Assembly (NCBI RefSeq): GCF_004323845.1
Contig: NZ_QPGR01000001.1
Location: 62,001-126,000 of the forward strand
Direction: 5' to 3'
Length of the DNA stretch: 64,000 nucleotides
From: Campylobacter novaezeelandiae
GTDB taxonomy: Bacteria; Campylobacterota; Campylobacteria; Campylobacterales; Campylobacteraceae
Part shown: in pieces, positions 45,488 through 56,121 of the stretch
Position numbering within the stretch: the first letter of the stretch is position 1
Layout: every line of letters begins with the position of its first letter
Made by a program: the position numbers and the translations under genes
Notes under the pieces: generated by a model
What the model was told of the DNA's origin: nothing
Database searches by the model: none
The model's input: the letters and a program-made list of their open reading frames with translations, nothing else

Positions 45488-46558
45488 AGTTAAAAAATAT
45501 CCTACTACAATCAAAGAAAAAGCTAAAATTAATGCTAAGGCAAATACCTTAAAACCACTTTTTAAAAATTTTTTAAAATCTATTTGAAGTCCTAAAGCAG
45601 CCATAGCATAAACAATGCAAAGAGTACATAATAACTTTCCAGTATTAATAATAAAATTTGTATCAATTCCTAAAAAATGCTCTTGTTTTGATAAAAAAGT
45701 ATTTACAGCAATCATAATTAAAAAAGCAAAAGCAAAATAAGGGATAGTGATTGTTTTTGAAGTTTTCTTAGAATTTTCATGTCTAGTTTTTGTAAAAAAA
45801 TATGTTACAATCAGCAAAAATGGAACAAGTAAAATAACTCTCATCATTTTAATAATAATAGCTAAATTTGCTGCACTTTGATTAAAATTCGACATATCCT
45901 TTGCCATTTCAGCAGCACCAACGACATTAGCAACTTCGTGCAAAGTAGCTCCCATATAAACACCCATAGCATTTTGATCAAAATAAGGAATCAAATCAAA
46001 TGAAAACATTATAGGATATAAAAACATAAATATAAGGCCAAAAATTACAACTGTTCCAACAGCTAAAATTCCTTTAAAAGGATCAGATTTCAAAGAAGAC
46101 TCAAGAGCCAAAACAGCAGCCGCACCACAAATTGAACTTCCAGCACCCACAAGCATAGAAGTTTCTTTATCAAGTTTAAAAATTTTTATCCCTATTAAAA
46201 CAGAAAGTAAAAAAATAATTATAATAATTAAAAGAGAAAGTAAAAATCCCCATAAACCTACGCTTAAAAGTTCTGTTAAAGTTATATTAAAGCCATATAA
46301 AACAATACCAAGTCTTAATAATTTTTTAGCACTAAAATGCACACCTGATTGAAAAGTGTGTTGGTATTTAAAAAACCAAGGGGAGAGCAAAACCCCAATA
46401 ATAATAGCAAAAGCAGTAGCAGCAAGATGTGTAGAATCTTTAATGCTTTGCAAATTAGAAAGATACATTGAACAACCGACTATACAAGAAACAAAAAATA
46501 GACCTTTAAAATTTGATCTTATTATTATTAAACTTTTTGTTAAAATATTAACTTTCAT
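45461..46558 (-). CDS. yeiH: YeiH-family inner-membrane transporter
   Basis: 365 aa from the ATG at 46558 (a TTG immediately before is open), with aagga upstream. About ten membrane segments with the UPF0324 motifs [41 protein letters not shown] and [14 protein letters not shown]. The family is thought to export sulfite-like or other small anions; the substrate is unknown. A divergent LysR regulator lies 131 bases upstream and probably controls it. Confidence 0.85.
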   Translation of the reverse strand: MKVNILTKSLIIIRSNFKGLFFVSCIVGCSMYLSNLQSIKDSTHLAATAFAIIIGVLLSPWFFKYQHTFQSGVHFSAKKLLRLGIVLYGFNITLTELLSVGLWGFLLSLLIIIIIFLLSVLIGIKIFKLDKETSMLVGAGSSICGAAAVLALESSLKSDPFKGILAVGTVVIFGLIFMFLYPIMFSFDLIPYFDQNAMGVYMGATLHEVANVVGAAEMAKDMSNFNQSAANLAIIIKMMRVILLVPFLLIVTYFFTKTRHENSKKTSKTITIPYFAFAFLIMIAVNTFLSKQEHFLGIDTNFIINTGKLLCTLCIVYAMAALGLQIDFKKFLKSGFKVFALALILAFSLIVVGYFLTLAFKGILW

Positions 46559-46689
46559 CAATATATTCCTTAATTAAATTTTTGACTATTATATTTTTTT
46601 TGTAATAATTGTAAAAATATATTATTTTAATATTTATAATAATTTTATTTAATCTTTAAAATTTTTATAAATATTTAATGGAGTTCTCA

Positions 46690-47583
46690 ATGAAAATTAA
46701 AGATATGGAAATTTTTTTAGATCTTTTGAATACACAAAGTCCCACTTTGACTGCTAGTAATTTTTCTACTTCTCAGCCTAATGTTTCTATTATTGTTAAA
46801 AATTTAGAAGAAACTTTATCAACAACGCTTTTTGAACGCTTAGGAAAAAAATTACTTCCCACATCCAAAGCCTTACTTATAGGAAAAATATGGTTAAAAC
46901 TCATTGAGGACTATTATAAAAGTTTAGAAATAGTCAATGATGATACAACTTTATTGGGTGAAATTAATATCGCATCAACTCAAAGTATATCAGAATATTT
47001 TATTAATGAAATATTGTTTAAATTTAAAGATAATTTTCCTAAAGTTAATTTACATCATCAAACCCAAAATACACAAAAGAGCCTTCATCTTTTAAAAAAT
47101 GGTTTAATAGAAATGGCTATTATAGAAACAACTATAACACAAAGCTACATAGATCATGAATCTTTTGTAAAAAAAGAATGGTATGAAGATGAATTAATTA
47201 TTGTAAGTGCTGATAAAAAATTAAGTAATAAAGAATTTTACATTGATGAGTTATTAAATAAAAAATGGATTTTCAGAGAAAAAGGTTCTGGTTTAAGAGA
47301 TGCCTTTTTAAAAAAAATTGGGCATATATCTAAAAATTTTCCAATTTTTCTAGAACTTGATAGAACAAATGCCATTAAAGAGCTTATCCTAAAAGAAGAC
47401 GCTATTTCATTTTTTTCTAAAAAAGCTATTGAAAGAGAGTTGCAAAATAACATACTTTATCCAATAAAAATAAAAAATATTGATTTAAAAAGAAAATTTT
47501 ATGCAGTGAAAAGAAAAGATTATCATTTTAACAGGGCTTTAGATAAATTTGAAAATTTTTTATTTGAATATAAAAATTTATAG
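46690..47583 (+). CDS. LysR-family transcription regulator
   Basis: 297 aa from ATG 46690, with ggag at 46680-46683; ATG 46678 is open but lacks one. N-terminal winged helix KIKDMEIFLDLLNTQSPTLTASNFSTSQPNVSIIVKNLEETLSTTLFER is followed by a periplasmic-binding-like effector domain from about residue 90. Divergent to yeiH, which is the classic target arrangement. Effector unknown. Confidence 0.88.
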   Translation: MKIKDMEIFLDLLNTQSPTLTASNFSTSQPNVSIIVKNLEETLSTTLFERLGKKLLPTSKALLIGKIWLKLIEDYYKSLEIVNDDTTLLGEINIASTQSISEYFINEILFKFKDNFPKVNLHHQTQNTQKSLHLLKNGLIEMAIIETTITQSYIDHESFVKKEWYEDELIIVSADKKLSNKEFYIDELLNKKWIFREKGSGLRDAFLKKIGHISKNFPIFLELDRTNAIKELILKEDAISFFSKKAIERELQNNILYPIKIKNIDLKRKFYAVKRKDYHFNRALDKFENFLFEYKNL

Positions 47584-47598
47584 GCTTGGTTATGAAAA

Positions 47599-47604
47599 TA
47601 TAAT
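47599..47604 (+). promoter_or_regulatory. Candidate -10 box upstream of the murA-moeA run
   Basis: TATAAT in gaaaatataatataatt, 40 bases before the GTG of the gene at 47644. The adjacent duplicate ata-taat makes the exact hexamer uncertain. Confidence 0.4.
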
Positions 47605-47643
47605 ATAATTATTTTACTATAAATTAATATCTAAGGTATAAAA

Positions 47644-48042
47644 GTGTTATTTTTTGGTCATAAACTTATAAAAACTAAATTTTTTTTTCATGTGAAAGAA
47701 ACATATTTTCAAAATAATGCTATAAATTATTTTTTTTATAACGAAATTTTAATCGAAAAGGCTAAGAAAAATAATTATGAATTTGCAATTCTTGCTCAAA
47801 AAAAAGATGATTTTTTTCTTTCAAATGCACTTGGGGCAAAATACATTATTTGCAAAGATGAAAAATTAGCCAAATTTGGAGCTAAAGCAGCTGAATTTTA
47901 TCTTTTTGACTCCAAAATTTTATTATTGGTTGATAGTTTTAAAAATCTTGATCAGGTATTTAAACTTAAAGTAGATGGTGTTATTTTAAAAACTTTAATA
48001 AATTTTTATTCCAAGGAAGATAATGACTTATTTAGAAATTGA
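47644..48042 (+). CDS. Cytosolic protein of unknown function upstream of murA
   Basis: 132 aa with a GTG start preceded by aagg. No signal peptide. Mixed alpha/beta with [38 protein letters not shown], reminiscent of a small metabolite-binding domain but not identifiable. It overlaps murA by 20 bases, so the two are translated together. A gene of this type stands before murA in C. jejuni as I recall. Confidence 0.7.
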   Translation: MLFFGHKLIKTKFFFHVKETYFQNNAINYFFYNEILIEKAKKNNYEFAILAQKKDDFFLSNALGAKYIICKDEKLAKFGAKAAEFYLFDSKILLLVDSFKNLDQVFKLKVDGVILKTLINFYSKEDNDLFRN

Positions 48043-49279
48043 AGGTGTTAATTATTTATCAGGTAATATAGAAATTAGTGGAGCTAAAAATGCTGCTTTA
48101 CCTTTAATTGTCTCAAGTATTTTAGCAAAAAATGAAGTTAAAATATCTAATGTTCCTAATGTTGCTGATATTAAAACTTTATTTAACCTTCTTCAAAATT
48201 TAGGTGCTTATTGTGAATTTAAAAATAATAACGCCATTATCAATACCAAAACCCTTAAAAAAACTATAGCAAAATATGATATTGTAAGAAAGATGAGAGC
48301 TTCGATTCTTGCCTTAGGGCCATTGCTTGCTAGATTTGGAAATTGCGAAGTTTCTTTGCCAGGAGGATGTGCTATAGGACAAAGACCTATAGATTTGCAT
48401 CTTTTAGCACTTGAAAAAATGGGAGCAAATATACAAATAAAACAAGGTTATGTTGTAGCAAGTGGCAATCTTAAAGGAAGTGAAATTATTTTTGATAAAA
48501 TTACCGTTACAGGAAGTGAAAATATCATCATGGCAGCAGCACTTGCTAAAGGCAAAACAAGACTCATTAATGTTGCCAAAGAACCAGAAGTTATACAGCT
48601 TTGTGAAGTTTTAAAAGATAGTGGATTGGAGATTAATGGTATAGGAACTGATGAGATAGAAATTATAGGCACAGATAGAGAACTTTTAGAATTTAAAGAT
48701 ATACAAGTGATTCCAGACAGAATAGAAGCTGGAACTTATCTTTGTGCTGGAGCTATTGTAAATTCTCAAATTTCAATTTCTAAAAGCAATCCATCGCATC
48801 TAAGTTCTGTATTATCAAAACTTGATCAAATGGGTTTTAAAACTTTAATTGAAAAAGATGTTATAACCCTACTTCCAGCAAAACAAATTTATCCTATTGA
48901 AATTCTAACAAGCGAATATCCAGGTTTTCCAACAGATATGCAAGCACAATTTATGACTTTGGCTTTAAAAGCTAATGGGACAAGCATTATTGATGAGAGA
49001 TTATTTGAAAATCGATTTATGCATGTTAGCGAACTTTTAAGAATGGGGGCTGATATAAAGCTAAATGGTCATATTGCTACTGTTGTTGGAGGAAAAGAAC
49101 TTAATGCTGCTGATGTAATGGCAACTGATTTAAGAGCATCGTCTGCATTGATCTTAGCAGCACTTGCAGCAAAAGGAACAAGCAGAGTGCATAGAATTTA
49201 TCATCTTGATAGAGGTTATGAGAACCTAGAAGAAAAATTTAAATCACTGGGTGCAAAAATTACAAGGCTAGAAGAATGA
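48023..49279 (+). CDS. murA: UDP-N-acetylglucosamine 1-carboxyvinyltransferase
   Basis: 418 aa. First committed step of peptidoglycan synthesis, adding enolpyruvate to UDP-GlcNAc. Contains [35 protein letters not shown], and [16 protein letters not shown] with the catalytic Cys (the fosfomycin target), plus [16 protein letters not shown] near the end. Length normal. Overlaps its neighbours on both sides. Confidence 0.96.
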   Translation: MTYLEIEGVNYLSGNIEISGAKNAALPLIVSSILAKNEVKISNVPNVADIKTLFNLLQNLGAYCEFKNNNAIINTKTLKKTIAKYDIVRKMRASILALGPLLARFGNCEVSLPGGCAIGQRPIDLHLLALEKMGANIQIKQGYVVASGNLKGSEIIFDKITVTGSENIIMAAALAKGKTRLINVAKEPEVIQLCEVLKDSGLEINGIGTDEIEIIGTDRELLEFKDIQVIPDRIEAGTYLCAGAIVNSQISISKSNPSHLSSVLSKLDQMGFKTLIEKDVITLLPAKQIYPIEILTSEYPGFPTDMQAQFMTLALKANGTSIIDERLFENRFMHVSELLRMGADIKLNGHIATVVGGKELNAADVMATDLRASSALILAALAAKGTSRVHRIYHLDRGYENLEEKFKSLGAKITRLEE

Positions 49280-50445
49280 AAAATATTTTTCAAACTTTAG
49301 AAATTTTAGAAAAAAATATTAAAAGCATAAATGAATTTGAAATAGTATCTTTAGAAAATGCTAAAGATCGTTTTTTATTTGAAGATATTAAATCAAAAAA
49401 AAATCTTCCCTCTTTTGATAATGCAGCACTTGATGGATATGCTTTTAGATTTGAAGATAGGTTTAATGCACTAGATATAAAAGGCACGATTTTAGCAGGT
49501 GATAGAAATGATAAATTTATAAAAGAAAATGAATGTTATAAGATTATGACAGGGGCTAAAATTCCTAATAATGCTGATACTATCATTATGTTAGAAGATG
49601 CTCTTGTTGAAAATAACAAACTTATCATAAACAAAGATATTAAAAAATATAACGCTTATCGTTTTAAGGCAGAAGAGCTTAAAGAAGGTGAGATTATTTT
49701 AAAAAAAGGGGAAAAACTAAATAGTGCTAAAATTACCCTACTCGCTTCTCAAGGAATTTACAAAATCAAAGTTTTTAGAAAAATTAAAATAGGAATTTTT
49801 TCAAGCGGAAATGAACTTAAAGAACCTTGGCAAGAATGCGATAAAGATGCAATTTATAATGCAAATGCTCTTGGTGTTTTTTCACTTCTTTCATCCCCTA
49901 GTTCTGAGATTTCTTACCTTGGAATTATTAAGGATAATTTTTTAGATACAAAAGAAGCTTTAGAATTTAATGATTTTGATCTTTTATTAACAAGCGGTGG
50001 AGCAAGTATCGGAGAAGCTGATTTTATGGAAAAAACTTTAAAAGAGTTAAATTTTAATCCCATTTTTGAAGGGATAAAAGCAAGACCTGCTAAACCTAGT
50101 AAGCTTTATTGCAAAAATAAAAATTATATTTTAATCCTTCCTGGAAATCCTATGGCAGCTTATCTGTCTTGCTTTATTTTTGCTTTAAAAATAATACATC
50201 TTTTTTGCTCCAATTTTCAAAGTCATTTAAGCATCGAAGCTAAAATGGGAAAAGATTTAAAACTTAAATCCGGCAGAAATAATCTAATATTAGGAAATTT
50301 AGAAAAAAATTTATTCTATCCTATAGATCAAAATTTCGGATCAGGAATGATTACGCCACTTATAAAAAACAATTTTTTATTTATAAGTCATGAAGATCAA
50401 GAGTGCATTAAACAAAATGAAAAAGTTAAAATAATACTACTTTAA
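49276..50445 (+). CDS. moeA: MoeA, molybdenum insertion protein
   Basis: 389 aa, overlapping murA by four bases. Inserts molybdate into adenylylated molybdopterin. Motifs [54 protein letters not shown] and [19 protein letters not shown]. Mog on the opposite strand directly downstream supplies the adenylylated precursor. Molybdoenzymes are abundant in Campylobacter respiration. Confidence 0.93.
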   Translation: MKNIFQTLEILEKNIKSINEFEIVSLENAKDRFLFEDIKSKKNLPSFDNAALDGYAFRFEDRFNALDIKGTILAGDRNDKFIKENECYKIMTGAKIPNNADTIIMLEDALVENNKLIINKDIKKYNAYRFKAEELKEGEIILKKGEKLNSAKITLLASQGIYKIKVFRKIKIGIFSSGNELKEPWQECDKDAIYNANALGVFSLLSSPSSEISYLGIIKDNFLDTKEALEFNDFDLLLTSGGASIGEADFMEKTLKELNFNPIFEGIKARPAKPSKLYCKNKNYILILPGNPMAAYLSCFIFALKIIHLFCSNFQSHLSIEAKMGKDLKLKSGRNNLILGNLEKNLFYPIDQNFGSGMITPLIKNNFLFISHEDQECIKQNEKVKIILL

Positions 50446-50450
50446 TTTTT

Positions 50451-50981
50451 TCATTTCTTTGGTCTAAAAATCTTAATAACTTCTTCATTTGCTTCAATAT
50501 AAGCTCCTCCTATTAAATCTATACAATAAGGAATAGCTGGAAAAACAGGCTCTAAACATTCTAAAATTGCCTTTGGGTTACCTGGTAAATTAAGTATAAA
50601 AGTTTTATTTCTAATTCCTGCAGTTTGTCTTGAAAGTATAGCCGTTGGAACATATTTTAAACTCTGCATTCTCATAAGCTCTCCAAAACCTGGCATCATC
50701 TTATCGCATACTGCTTCTGTAGCTTCAGGAGTTACATCTCTTATAGCAGGCCCTGTTCCACCACTTGTAACAATAAAATCACATTCTTTTTCATCGCTTA
50801 AAAAAAGTAATTTTTTTATAATTAAATCATAATCATCAGGAATCAATTCCTTATGAAAAATAATCTCATTTTTTATATACGAACTTAAAACTTTTTCAAT
50901 TTGCATAGTTGCTTTATCTTCATAGATTCCACTACTTGCACGATCACTTAAAGTTAAAATTCCTATGTTAATTTTTTGCAT
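50451..50981 (-). CDS. mog: Molybdopterin adenylyltransferase (Mog/MoaB-like)
   Basis: 176 aa from ATG 50981, with aggag inside the end of corA; an upstream in-frame codon at 50999 is less likely. MoCF domain with IGILTLSDRASSGIYEDKA, FIVTSGGTGPAIRDVTPEAT and LPGNPKAILECLEP. Activates molybdopterin with ATP before metal insertion by MoeA. Convergent with moeA, five bases apart. Confidence 0.9.
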   Translation of the reverse strand: MQKINIGILTLSDRASSGIYEDKATMQIEKVLSSYIKNEIIFHKELIPDDYDLIIKKLLFLSDEKECDFIVTSGGTGPAIRDVTPEATEAVCDKMMPGFGELMRMQSLKYVPTAILSRQTAGIRNKTFILNLPGNPKAILECLEPVFPAIPYCIDLIGGAYIEANEEVIKIFRPKK

Positions 50982-50989
50982 TTTTTCTC

Positions 50990-51964
50990 CTATAACCAAC
51001 CTTTTTTCTTAAAAAATACCACAGGCAAAATAATAGAAATAATCATAATAAATAAAACCATGGGATAAGCATATTCTAAATCAAGTTCTGGCATATTTTT
51101 GAAATTCATACCATAAATAGTTCCTATTAAAGTTGGTGGCATCATAGCTACCGTAGCAACTGTAAAAAGTTTAATAATTTTATTTTGCTCTATATTGATT
51201 TGGCTTGCTAAAATAGTCTGAATATTATCTAAGATATTTAATTGAGAAACGCTAAATTCAACTAAAGAATTCAAGTCTTTCAAAACTATTACTAAATTCT
51301 GTTTAATATCCTTATCTATTTTATCGCTCTTTAAAAGCGAAGTCATGGTTCGCCTTTTATCAAATAAAGAATCTCTTACTTCCATATTTAACTCTTGTAG
51401 ATTAGAAATATCCTTTAACATTTTATCATAACTATACTCATCCTTTTTCTCCAATACACTAATTCTTAATTTTCTTGCTTCTTTATCAATCCATTCTAGT
51501 AAATCAGCATCTTTTTCAACCCTTACTTCAAAAATTTTATCAATAATATCAAAACCATCTTCAAAATTTTTAGGACTTGCTAATATCCTTGCTTGTATTT
51601 CTGTAAAAGTGCTAAATTCACTATATCTTATAGTAAATAAAATATTACTTCTAGTTATAAAAGTAACAATCTCTGTATTAAAATTTATATCTTTTCTTTT
51701 ATTGTTATTTAATTCTTTTATTAAAAAATGTGCATTTATTGTAATTGTAGCACTATCTTCCCAATACTTTGCACTAAGCTCAATTTCTTCTCTTTCCTCT
51801 TTGCTTGGAAACTCAATATTAAATTTTGATGAAATATATTGCACTTCATCAATGCTTGGATAAATAAGATCAATCCATAAAATATTATTTGGTAATTCAT
51901 CCTTGCTAAATTCAAAATCAATTCTTTTAACCAAGGTATTTTGCTTGATATAAATATGCAGCAT
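50990..51964 (-). CDS. corA: CorA-type magnesium channel
   Basis: 324 aa. Large cytosolic funnel domain and long stalk helix, then two C-terminal membrane helices with the signature [11 protein letters not shown] between them (GMN selectivity motif) and a basic tail (FFKKKGWL). Conducts Mg2+, perhaps Co2+ and Ni2+. Co-oriented with mog, which starts within its last codons' Shine-Dalgarno. Confidence 0.93.
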   Translation of the reverse strand: MLHIYIKQNTLVKRIDFEFSKDELPNNILWIDLIYPSIDEVQYISSKFNIEFPSKEEREEIELSAKYWEDSATITINAHFLIKELNNNKRKDINFNTEIVTFITRSNILFTIRYSEFSTFTEIQARILASPKNFEDGFDIIDKIFEVRVEKDADLLEWIDKEARKLRISVLEKKDEYSYDKMLKDISNLQELNMEVRDSLFDKRRTMTSLLKSDKIDKDIKQNLVIVLKDLNSLVEFSVSQLNILDNIQTILASQINIEQNKIIKLFTVATVAMMPPTLIGTIYGMNFKNMPELDLEYAYPMVLFIMIISIILPVVFFKKKGWL

Positions 51965-52085
51965 CTTTTTTCCTAAAAATTTACAAAATAAAATAATTCC
52001 AAAAAAATATCATTATTTATACCCTTATTTAATTTAAATTTACATAAATAACATATCATTTTATTTCAATATTAAAGGAGTAATA

Positions 52086-52544
52086 ATGAAAAAAGCAATA
52101 CTAAAACTTTGCCTAATTGCCCCATTAAGTCTTTTAGCTAATGCTAAAACTATCGAAGTTTACGAAAGCCCAACTTGTGGTTGTTGTGATCTTTGGGCAT
52201 CTTACATGCAAAAAAAAGGCTACAAAGTAAATATTCACAAAACAAATGATTTTCTAAATATTAAAGAAAAATATAAAATCAATCCATACTATCAAAGTTG
52301 TCATACAGGTATTATTGATGGTTATGCTATTGAAGGACATGTTCCAGAAGATGCTATATCTTGGCTTTTATCTCATAAACCAAAAGACGTTATAGGAATT
52401 TCTGCCCCTGGTATGCCGCAAGGAAGTCCAGGAATGGAGCAAGGCTATGAAGAAGAATATCCTGTTATTCTAATGCTTAAAGATGGGTCATATAAAATTT
52501 ATGCATACTATAAAGGTGATAAAATCGTAAGAAAGGTAAAATAA
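52086..52544 (+). CDS. DUF411 periplasmic metal-binding protein
   Basis: 152 aa. Signal peptide (residues 1-20, ending ANA) followed by TIEVYESPTCGCCDLWASYMQKKGY, the DUF411 core with Cys-Gly-Cys-Cys, and YYQSCHTGIIDGYAIEGHVPEDAISWLL with another Cys/His pair. A Met/Gly-rich loop (GMPQGSPGMEQG) could also bind metal. Family members are linked to copper handling in other bacteria. It has a strong Shine-Dalgarno (aaaggag) and its own terminator. Confidence 0.85.
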   Translation: MKKAILKLCLIAPLSLLANAKTIEVYESPTCGCCDLWASYMQKKGYKVNIHKTNDFLNIKEKYKINPYYQSCHTGIIDGYAIEGHVPEDAISWLLSHKPKDVIGISAPGMPQGSPGMEQGYEEEYPVILMLKDGSYKIYAYYKGDKIVRKVK

Positions 52545-52572
52545 GCTTAGCAAAAAATGCTAAGCTTATTTT
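52538..52572 (+). terminator. Strong bidirectional terminator
   Basis: 15-bp perfect stem, arms 52538-52552 (aaaataagcttagca) and 52558-52572, with an AAAAA loop. It overlaps the DUF411 stop codon and the final base of sdaA. A-rich on the left and T-rich on the right, so it works for both convergent transcripts. Confidence 0.9.
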
Positions 52573-53924
52573 TATGAAAGATTAGTAGCAAGTCCACCTA
52601 ATGATGTTTCTTTATATCTATAATCCATATCTTTCCCTGTTTCATACATGGTCTTAATAACTTCATCAAGAGTAACCATAGGGGTGCTTTTTCTAGTCAT
52701 AGACATTCTTGCAGCTGAAATTGCCTTAATCGCTCCAAATGCATTTCTTTCTATACAAGGAATTTGAACAAGTCCAGCAACAGGATCACAAGTAAGTCCT
52801 AAATGATGCTCCATTGCAACTTCTGCAGCATTGCAAGCTTTAAAAGCATTGGCTCCTAAAACTGTTGCCATAGCTCCAGCAGCCATAGAGCTAGCACTTC
52901 CTATTTCTGCTTGACAGCCAGCTTCAGCACCACTGATACTTGCATTTTTCTTATAAAAAGATCCAATCAACATAGCGGCAAGTAAAAATTCTATAGCTTT
53001 TTCATCATTAAAACCTATAGTATGGTTTTTAAGATAAAGCATAACAGCTGGAACAACAGCACATGCTCCATTAGTAGGAGCTGTTACAACTTTTGCTCCA
53101 CTAGCATTTTCTTCTGCAATAGAAATGGCATATAAAGAAATAAAATCAATGATACCGATAGGATCAGTAGTCATTTTTACTCTTTCTTTTAAACCTTTAG
53201 CTCTCCTTCTTAAGTGAAGTTTTCCTGGTAAATATTCTTCTGTCGGATGCGTACCATTATAATATGCTTCTTGCATCACTTCCCAAATTTCTAAACAATA
53301 TGTTCTTATTTCTTCTTTTGTATGAAATTGTAATTCATAATTGTAAGAAAGTTCATACAAATTCCAATTATTTTTTTCGCAAAGCTCTAGTGCTTCTTGA
53401 GCATTATTAATTTCTAAATCAAATTTCTGTTTTTGTGCTTGTATCCCAGAATTTCTTTTTTCTAGCTGTTCTTCGGTTAAAACAAAACCACCTCCGACAG
53501 AATAATAAATTTCTTCATCTACAAGTTTATTTTCTCCATCAAAAGCTTGTATTTTCATTCCATTTTCATGTAAAGGTAAAAATTCTTTTGAAAAAATTAA
53601 ATCTTTATCATAAAAAAATTCAATTTCTTTTTTTCCGCAAAGATTGATTTTATTATTCTCTAGAGCATCTTTATTAACTTGATTTTGAATTTGAGAATTT
53701 ATACTTTTTGCCTCTAAGGCATTCAATCCCCAGATTACAGCTTTATCACTTAAATGTCCTTTACCAGTTAAAGATAAAGAACCATAAAGAGTAATTTTAA
53801 GTTTTTGAATATTTTCTAATTTATGTTCAATTTTTTTACAAAATAAATTTCCTGCCAACATAGGTCCTAGAGTGTGAGATGATGATGGACCTACACCAAT
53901 TTTAAAAATATCTAAATTACTCAT
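52572..53924 (-). CDS. sdaA: L-serine ammonia-lyase
   Basis: 450 aa from ATG 53924, preceded by aggtgg at a suitable distance; GTG 53936 is the farther alternative. Converts serine to pyruvate and ammonia; serine is a main carbon source for Campylobacter. N-terminal FKIGVGPSSSHTLGPMLAG, and the iron-sulfur-binding Cys in GACAVVPAV, GLTCDPVAGLVQIPCIERN, with NAFGAIKAISAARMS. Single-chain type. Follows sdaC by 12 bases. Confidence 0.95.
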   Translation of the reverse strand: MSNLDIFKIGVGPSSSHTLGPMLAGNLFCKKIEHKLENIQKLKITLYGSLSLTGKGHLSDKAVIWGLNALEAKSINSQIQNQVNKDALENNKINLCGKKEIEFFYDKDLIFSKEFLPLHENGMKIQAFDGENKLVDEEIYYSVGGGFVLTEEQLEKRNSGIQAQKQKFDLEINNAQEALELCEKNNWNLYELSYNYELQFHTKEEIRTYCLEIWEVMQEAYYNGTHPTEEYLPGKLHLRRRAKGLKERVKMTTDPIGIIDFISLYAISIAEENASGAKVVTAPTNGACAVVPAVMLYLKNHTIGFNDEKAIEFLLAAMLIGSFYKKNASISGAEAGCQAEIGSASSMAAGAMATVLGANAFKACNAAEVAMEHHLGLTCDPVAGLVQIPCIERNAFGAIKAISAARMSMTRKSTPMVTLDEVIKTMYETGKDMDYRYKETSLGGLATNLS

Positions 53925-53936
53925 GTGTTTTACCAC

Positions 53937-55190
53937 CTAAGATAAGAGTCCATGAATTGCAGCTGAAATTGCAATAAGACCGATAATAACAATAAAAATA
54001 TCTAAACCTTTACTTCTAAATTTTTTCAATAAATCAAAACGATAAATACAATAAACTGGCATTAAGAAAAGTAATATCGCTAAAACAGGTCCTCCAATAG
54101 ACTCTATAATTCCAATAGCACTAGGATTTTTATAAGCTACAAACCAAGCAATAAGAAAAGTAAAAATACCTGTAATTGTATTAGCAATTTTTCCTTGAAT
54201 CTTACCATCTGAAATTTTATATAATACCCCATTTAAACCCTCTTGGGATCCAAGATAATGGCCTAGAAAACTTTTACTCATCGCAACAAGTGCTATAATC
54301 GGCGCAATATACGCTAAAAATACTGCTTCAGGAAAACGGTTAGCTATGTAAGTTAAAATATTAACGTTTTGTGTTTTAGCTTGAGTAAAATCCTCAGGAG
54401 TCAAACATAAAGCACAAGAAAATACAAAAAACATTACCACTACAACCATTAACATAACAGAGCGTGAAATAATTTTAGAAGCTTTAGCTTCTGCTTGATC
54501 TCCATATTCTTTTTTACAAAAACAAGCTAAAGAAGAAATAATAGGAGAATGGTTAAAGCTAAAAACCATTACAGGAACTACTAACCATAAAGTAACCCAA
54601 AAATTTGCTTCACCTAAAGAACTAAAACTAATATTTTGAAAAATAGCGCCATTCCAATGAGGAATTAAAAATAAAGAAATCACAACAAGCATAAGAATAA
54701 AAGGGAAAACCAAAAGACTCATAGCTTTAGTTACAATTCCTTCACCAAGTATCGAAACAAGCATTAAACCAGCTACAATAAAAAATGAAATTACCAATCT
54801 TAAACCATTGATATATTCTGCTTCCATTCCAATTTGATTGATTAAAAATTCAATTAATGTGGTTGTTAAATTTGCACTATATACCAATAATATAGGTAAA
54901 ATTGCAAAAAAGTATAAAAGAGTGATTAAAAAACCTCCGCCTTTTCCAAAATATGTTTCCGCAACAAATGTAATATCATCTCTAGGATTTGAGCTTGATA
55001 GTACAAAACGAGAAAGATTTCTATGAGCAAGATAAGTCATAGGATATGCCAAAACAAGTATAACAAGCAAAGGGAATAACCCACCTAAACCCGCATTAAT
55101 AGGCAAAAATAAAACTCCTGCACCAATAGCAGTTCCAAATAAAGAAAGAATCCATCTTAGATCATGTCCTGTTAATTTACAAGAATTCAT
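53937..55190 (-). CDS. sdaC: Serine/proton symporter SdaC
   Basis: 417 aa with about eleven membrane segments of the hydroxy/aromatic amino-acid permease family. N-terminal WILSLFGTAIGAGVLFLPINAGLGG is the substrate loop; FSFNHSPIISSLACF, and AMSKSFLGHYLGSQEGLNG follow. Feeds the adjacent SdaA. Preceded by a 156-base gap containing a long palindrome. Confidence 0.93.
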   Translation of the reverse strand: MNSCKLTGHDLRWILSLFGTAIGAGVLFLPINAGLGGLFPLLVILVLAYPMTYLAHRNLSRFVLSSSNPRDDITFVAETYFGKGGGFLITLLYFFAILPILLVYSANLTTTLIEFLINQIGMEAEYINGLRLVISFFIVAGLMLVSILGEGIVTKAMSLLVFPFILMLVVISLFLIPHWNGAIFQNISFSSLGEANFWVTLWLVVPVMVFSFNHSPIISSLACFCKKEYGDQAEAKASKIISRSVMLMVVVVMFFVFSCALCLTPEDFTQAKTQNVNILTYIANRFPEAVFLAYIAPIIALVAMSKSFLGHYLGSQEGLNGVLYKISDGKIQGKIANTITGIFTFLIAWFVAYKNPSAIGIIESIGGPVLAILLFLMPVYCIYRFDLLKKFRSKGLDIFIVIIGLIAISAAIHGLLS

Positions 55191-55291
55191 ACTTAATTTC
55201 CTTTTTTGTTAAATATCATTTTATTCTATCAAATTATTAATAAATATAAAATGTTTTTTTGTATCATTTTATTAAAAAATGTAACTTTTTG

Positions 55292-55324
55292 AAACAAAAT
55301 ATATAAAATTTATATATTTTGTTT
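55292..55324. repeat. 33-bp near-perfect palindrome upstream of sdaC
   Basis: Arms 55292-55307 and 55309-55324 (each 16 bases, starting aaacaaaatatataaa) are perfect reverse complements around one central base. Almost no loop, so a DNA-level operator is more natural than an RNA terminator. It lies about 100 bases upstream of the sdaC start and 23 bases past the map stop. Confidence 0.7.
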
Positions 55325-55346
55325 AAATTTATTTAATATATATTTA

Positions 55347-56108
55347 TTAAATATTTAAAGATAAAATCTCAGCTTTATTATTAATTACAGCAATGCAGTG
55401 TTCATAATGCGCGGTATTAAGTTCATCTATGCTTCCAGCATCCCATTTCCCATTAAAATGTTTTGGCTCTCCTGCTTTTTGACAAATCATAGGTTCAATA
55501 CAAAAAACCATGCCATTTTTAATTTTAGGACCACTTTTGGCATTAGCTCCATTTTCAAGATAATTTAATATTTCAGGTTCACTATGTGGCTTTTTTCCAA
55601 TTCCATGCCCACAATATCCTCTTAATGGAACAAAACCTCTTTTTGTTATAAATTCCCCTAAAGCTGCAGAAAGCTCCTTAAAACGCATTCCCTGATAAAT
55701 TATATCAATAGCATAATATAAAGCATCTTTGGCGCAAGAAATTAATTCTTCATCTTTTAAAGAAATTTTACCTATAGGGATAGTTCTAGCAGCATCTCCA
55801 TAATATCCATCTAAAAAAGTTCCAACATCAATACCTAAAATATCCCCTTCTTTAAGAATTTTTTCATCAGGAATACCATGAATACAAACTTGATTCAAAG
55901 AAGTGCAAATTGCACCGGGAAAACCATAAAGTCCCTTAAATGAAGGTTTAGCTCCATTTGAAAGTATAAAATCCTCAGCTATTTTATCAATCTCTTTTAG
56001 GCTCATACCTGGTTTAATTTGTTCTTCTAGAAAATCTAATGTTTTAGCTACTATTTGATTTGCTTTTCTTAATTTCTCTATTTCTACAGGTTTTTTAATC
56101 TCTATCAT
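55347..56108 (-). CDS. map: Methionine aminopeptidase
   Basis: 253 aa from ATG 56108, with aagga upstream; ORF upstream of it overlaps murI. Type I Map with metal ligands Asp in LGIDVGTFLDGYYGDAARTIP, His in GYCGHGIGKKPHSEPEIL and Glu in VFCIEPMI. Removes the initiator Met from new proteins. Five codons of its leader overlap nothing else; 13 bases after murI. Confidence 0.95.
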   Translation of the reverse strand: MIEIKKPVEIEKLRKANQIVAKTLDFLEEQIKPGMSLKEIDKIAEDFILSNGAKPSFKGLYGFPGAICTSLNQVCIHGIPDEKILKEGDILGIDVGTFLDGYYGDAARTIPIGKISLKDEELISCAKDALYYAIDIIYQGMRFKELSAALGEFITKRGFVPLRGYCGHGIGKKPHSEPEILNYLENGANAKSGPKIKNGMVFCIEPMICQKAGEPKHFNGKWDAGSIDELNTAHYEHCIAVINNKAEILSLNI

Positions 56109-56121
56109 CTTATTCCTTTTT

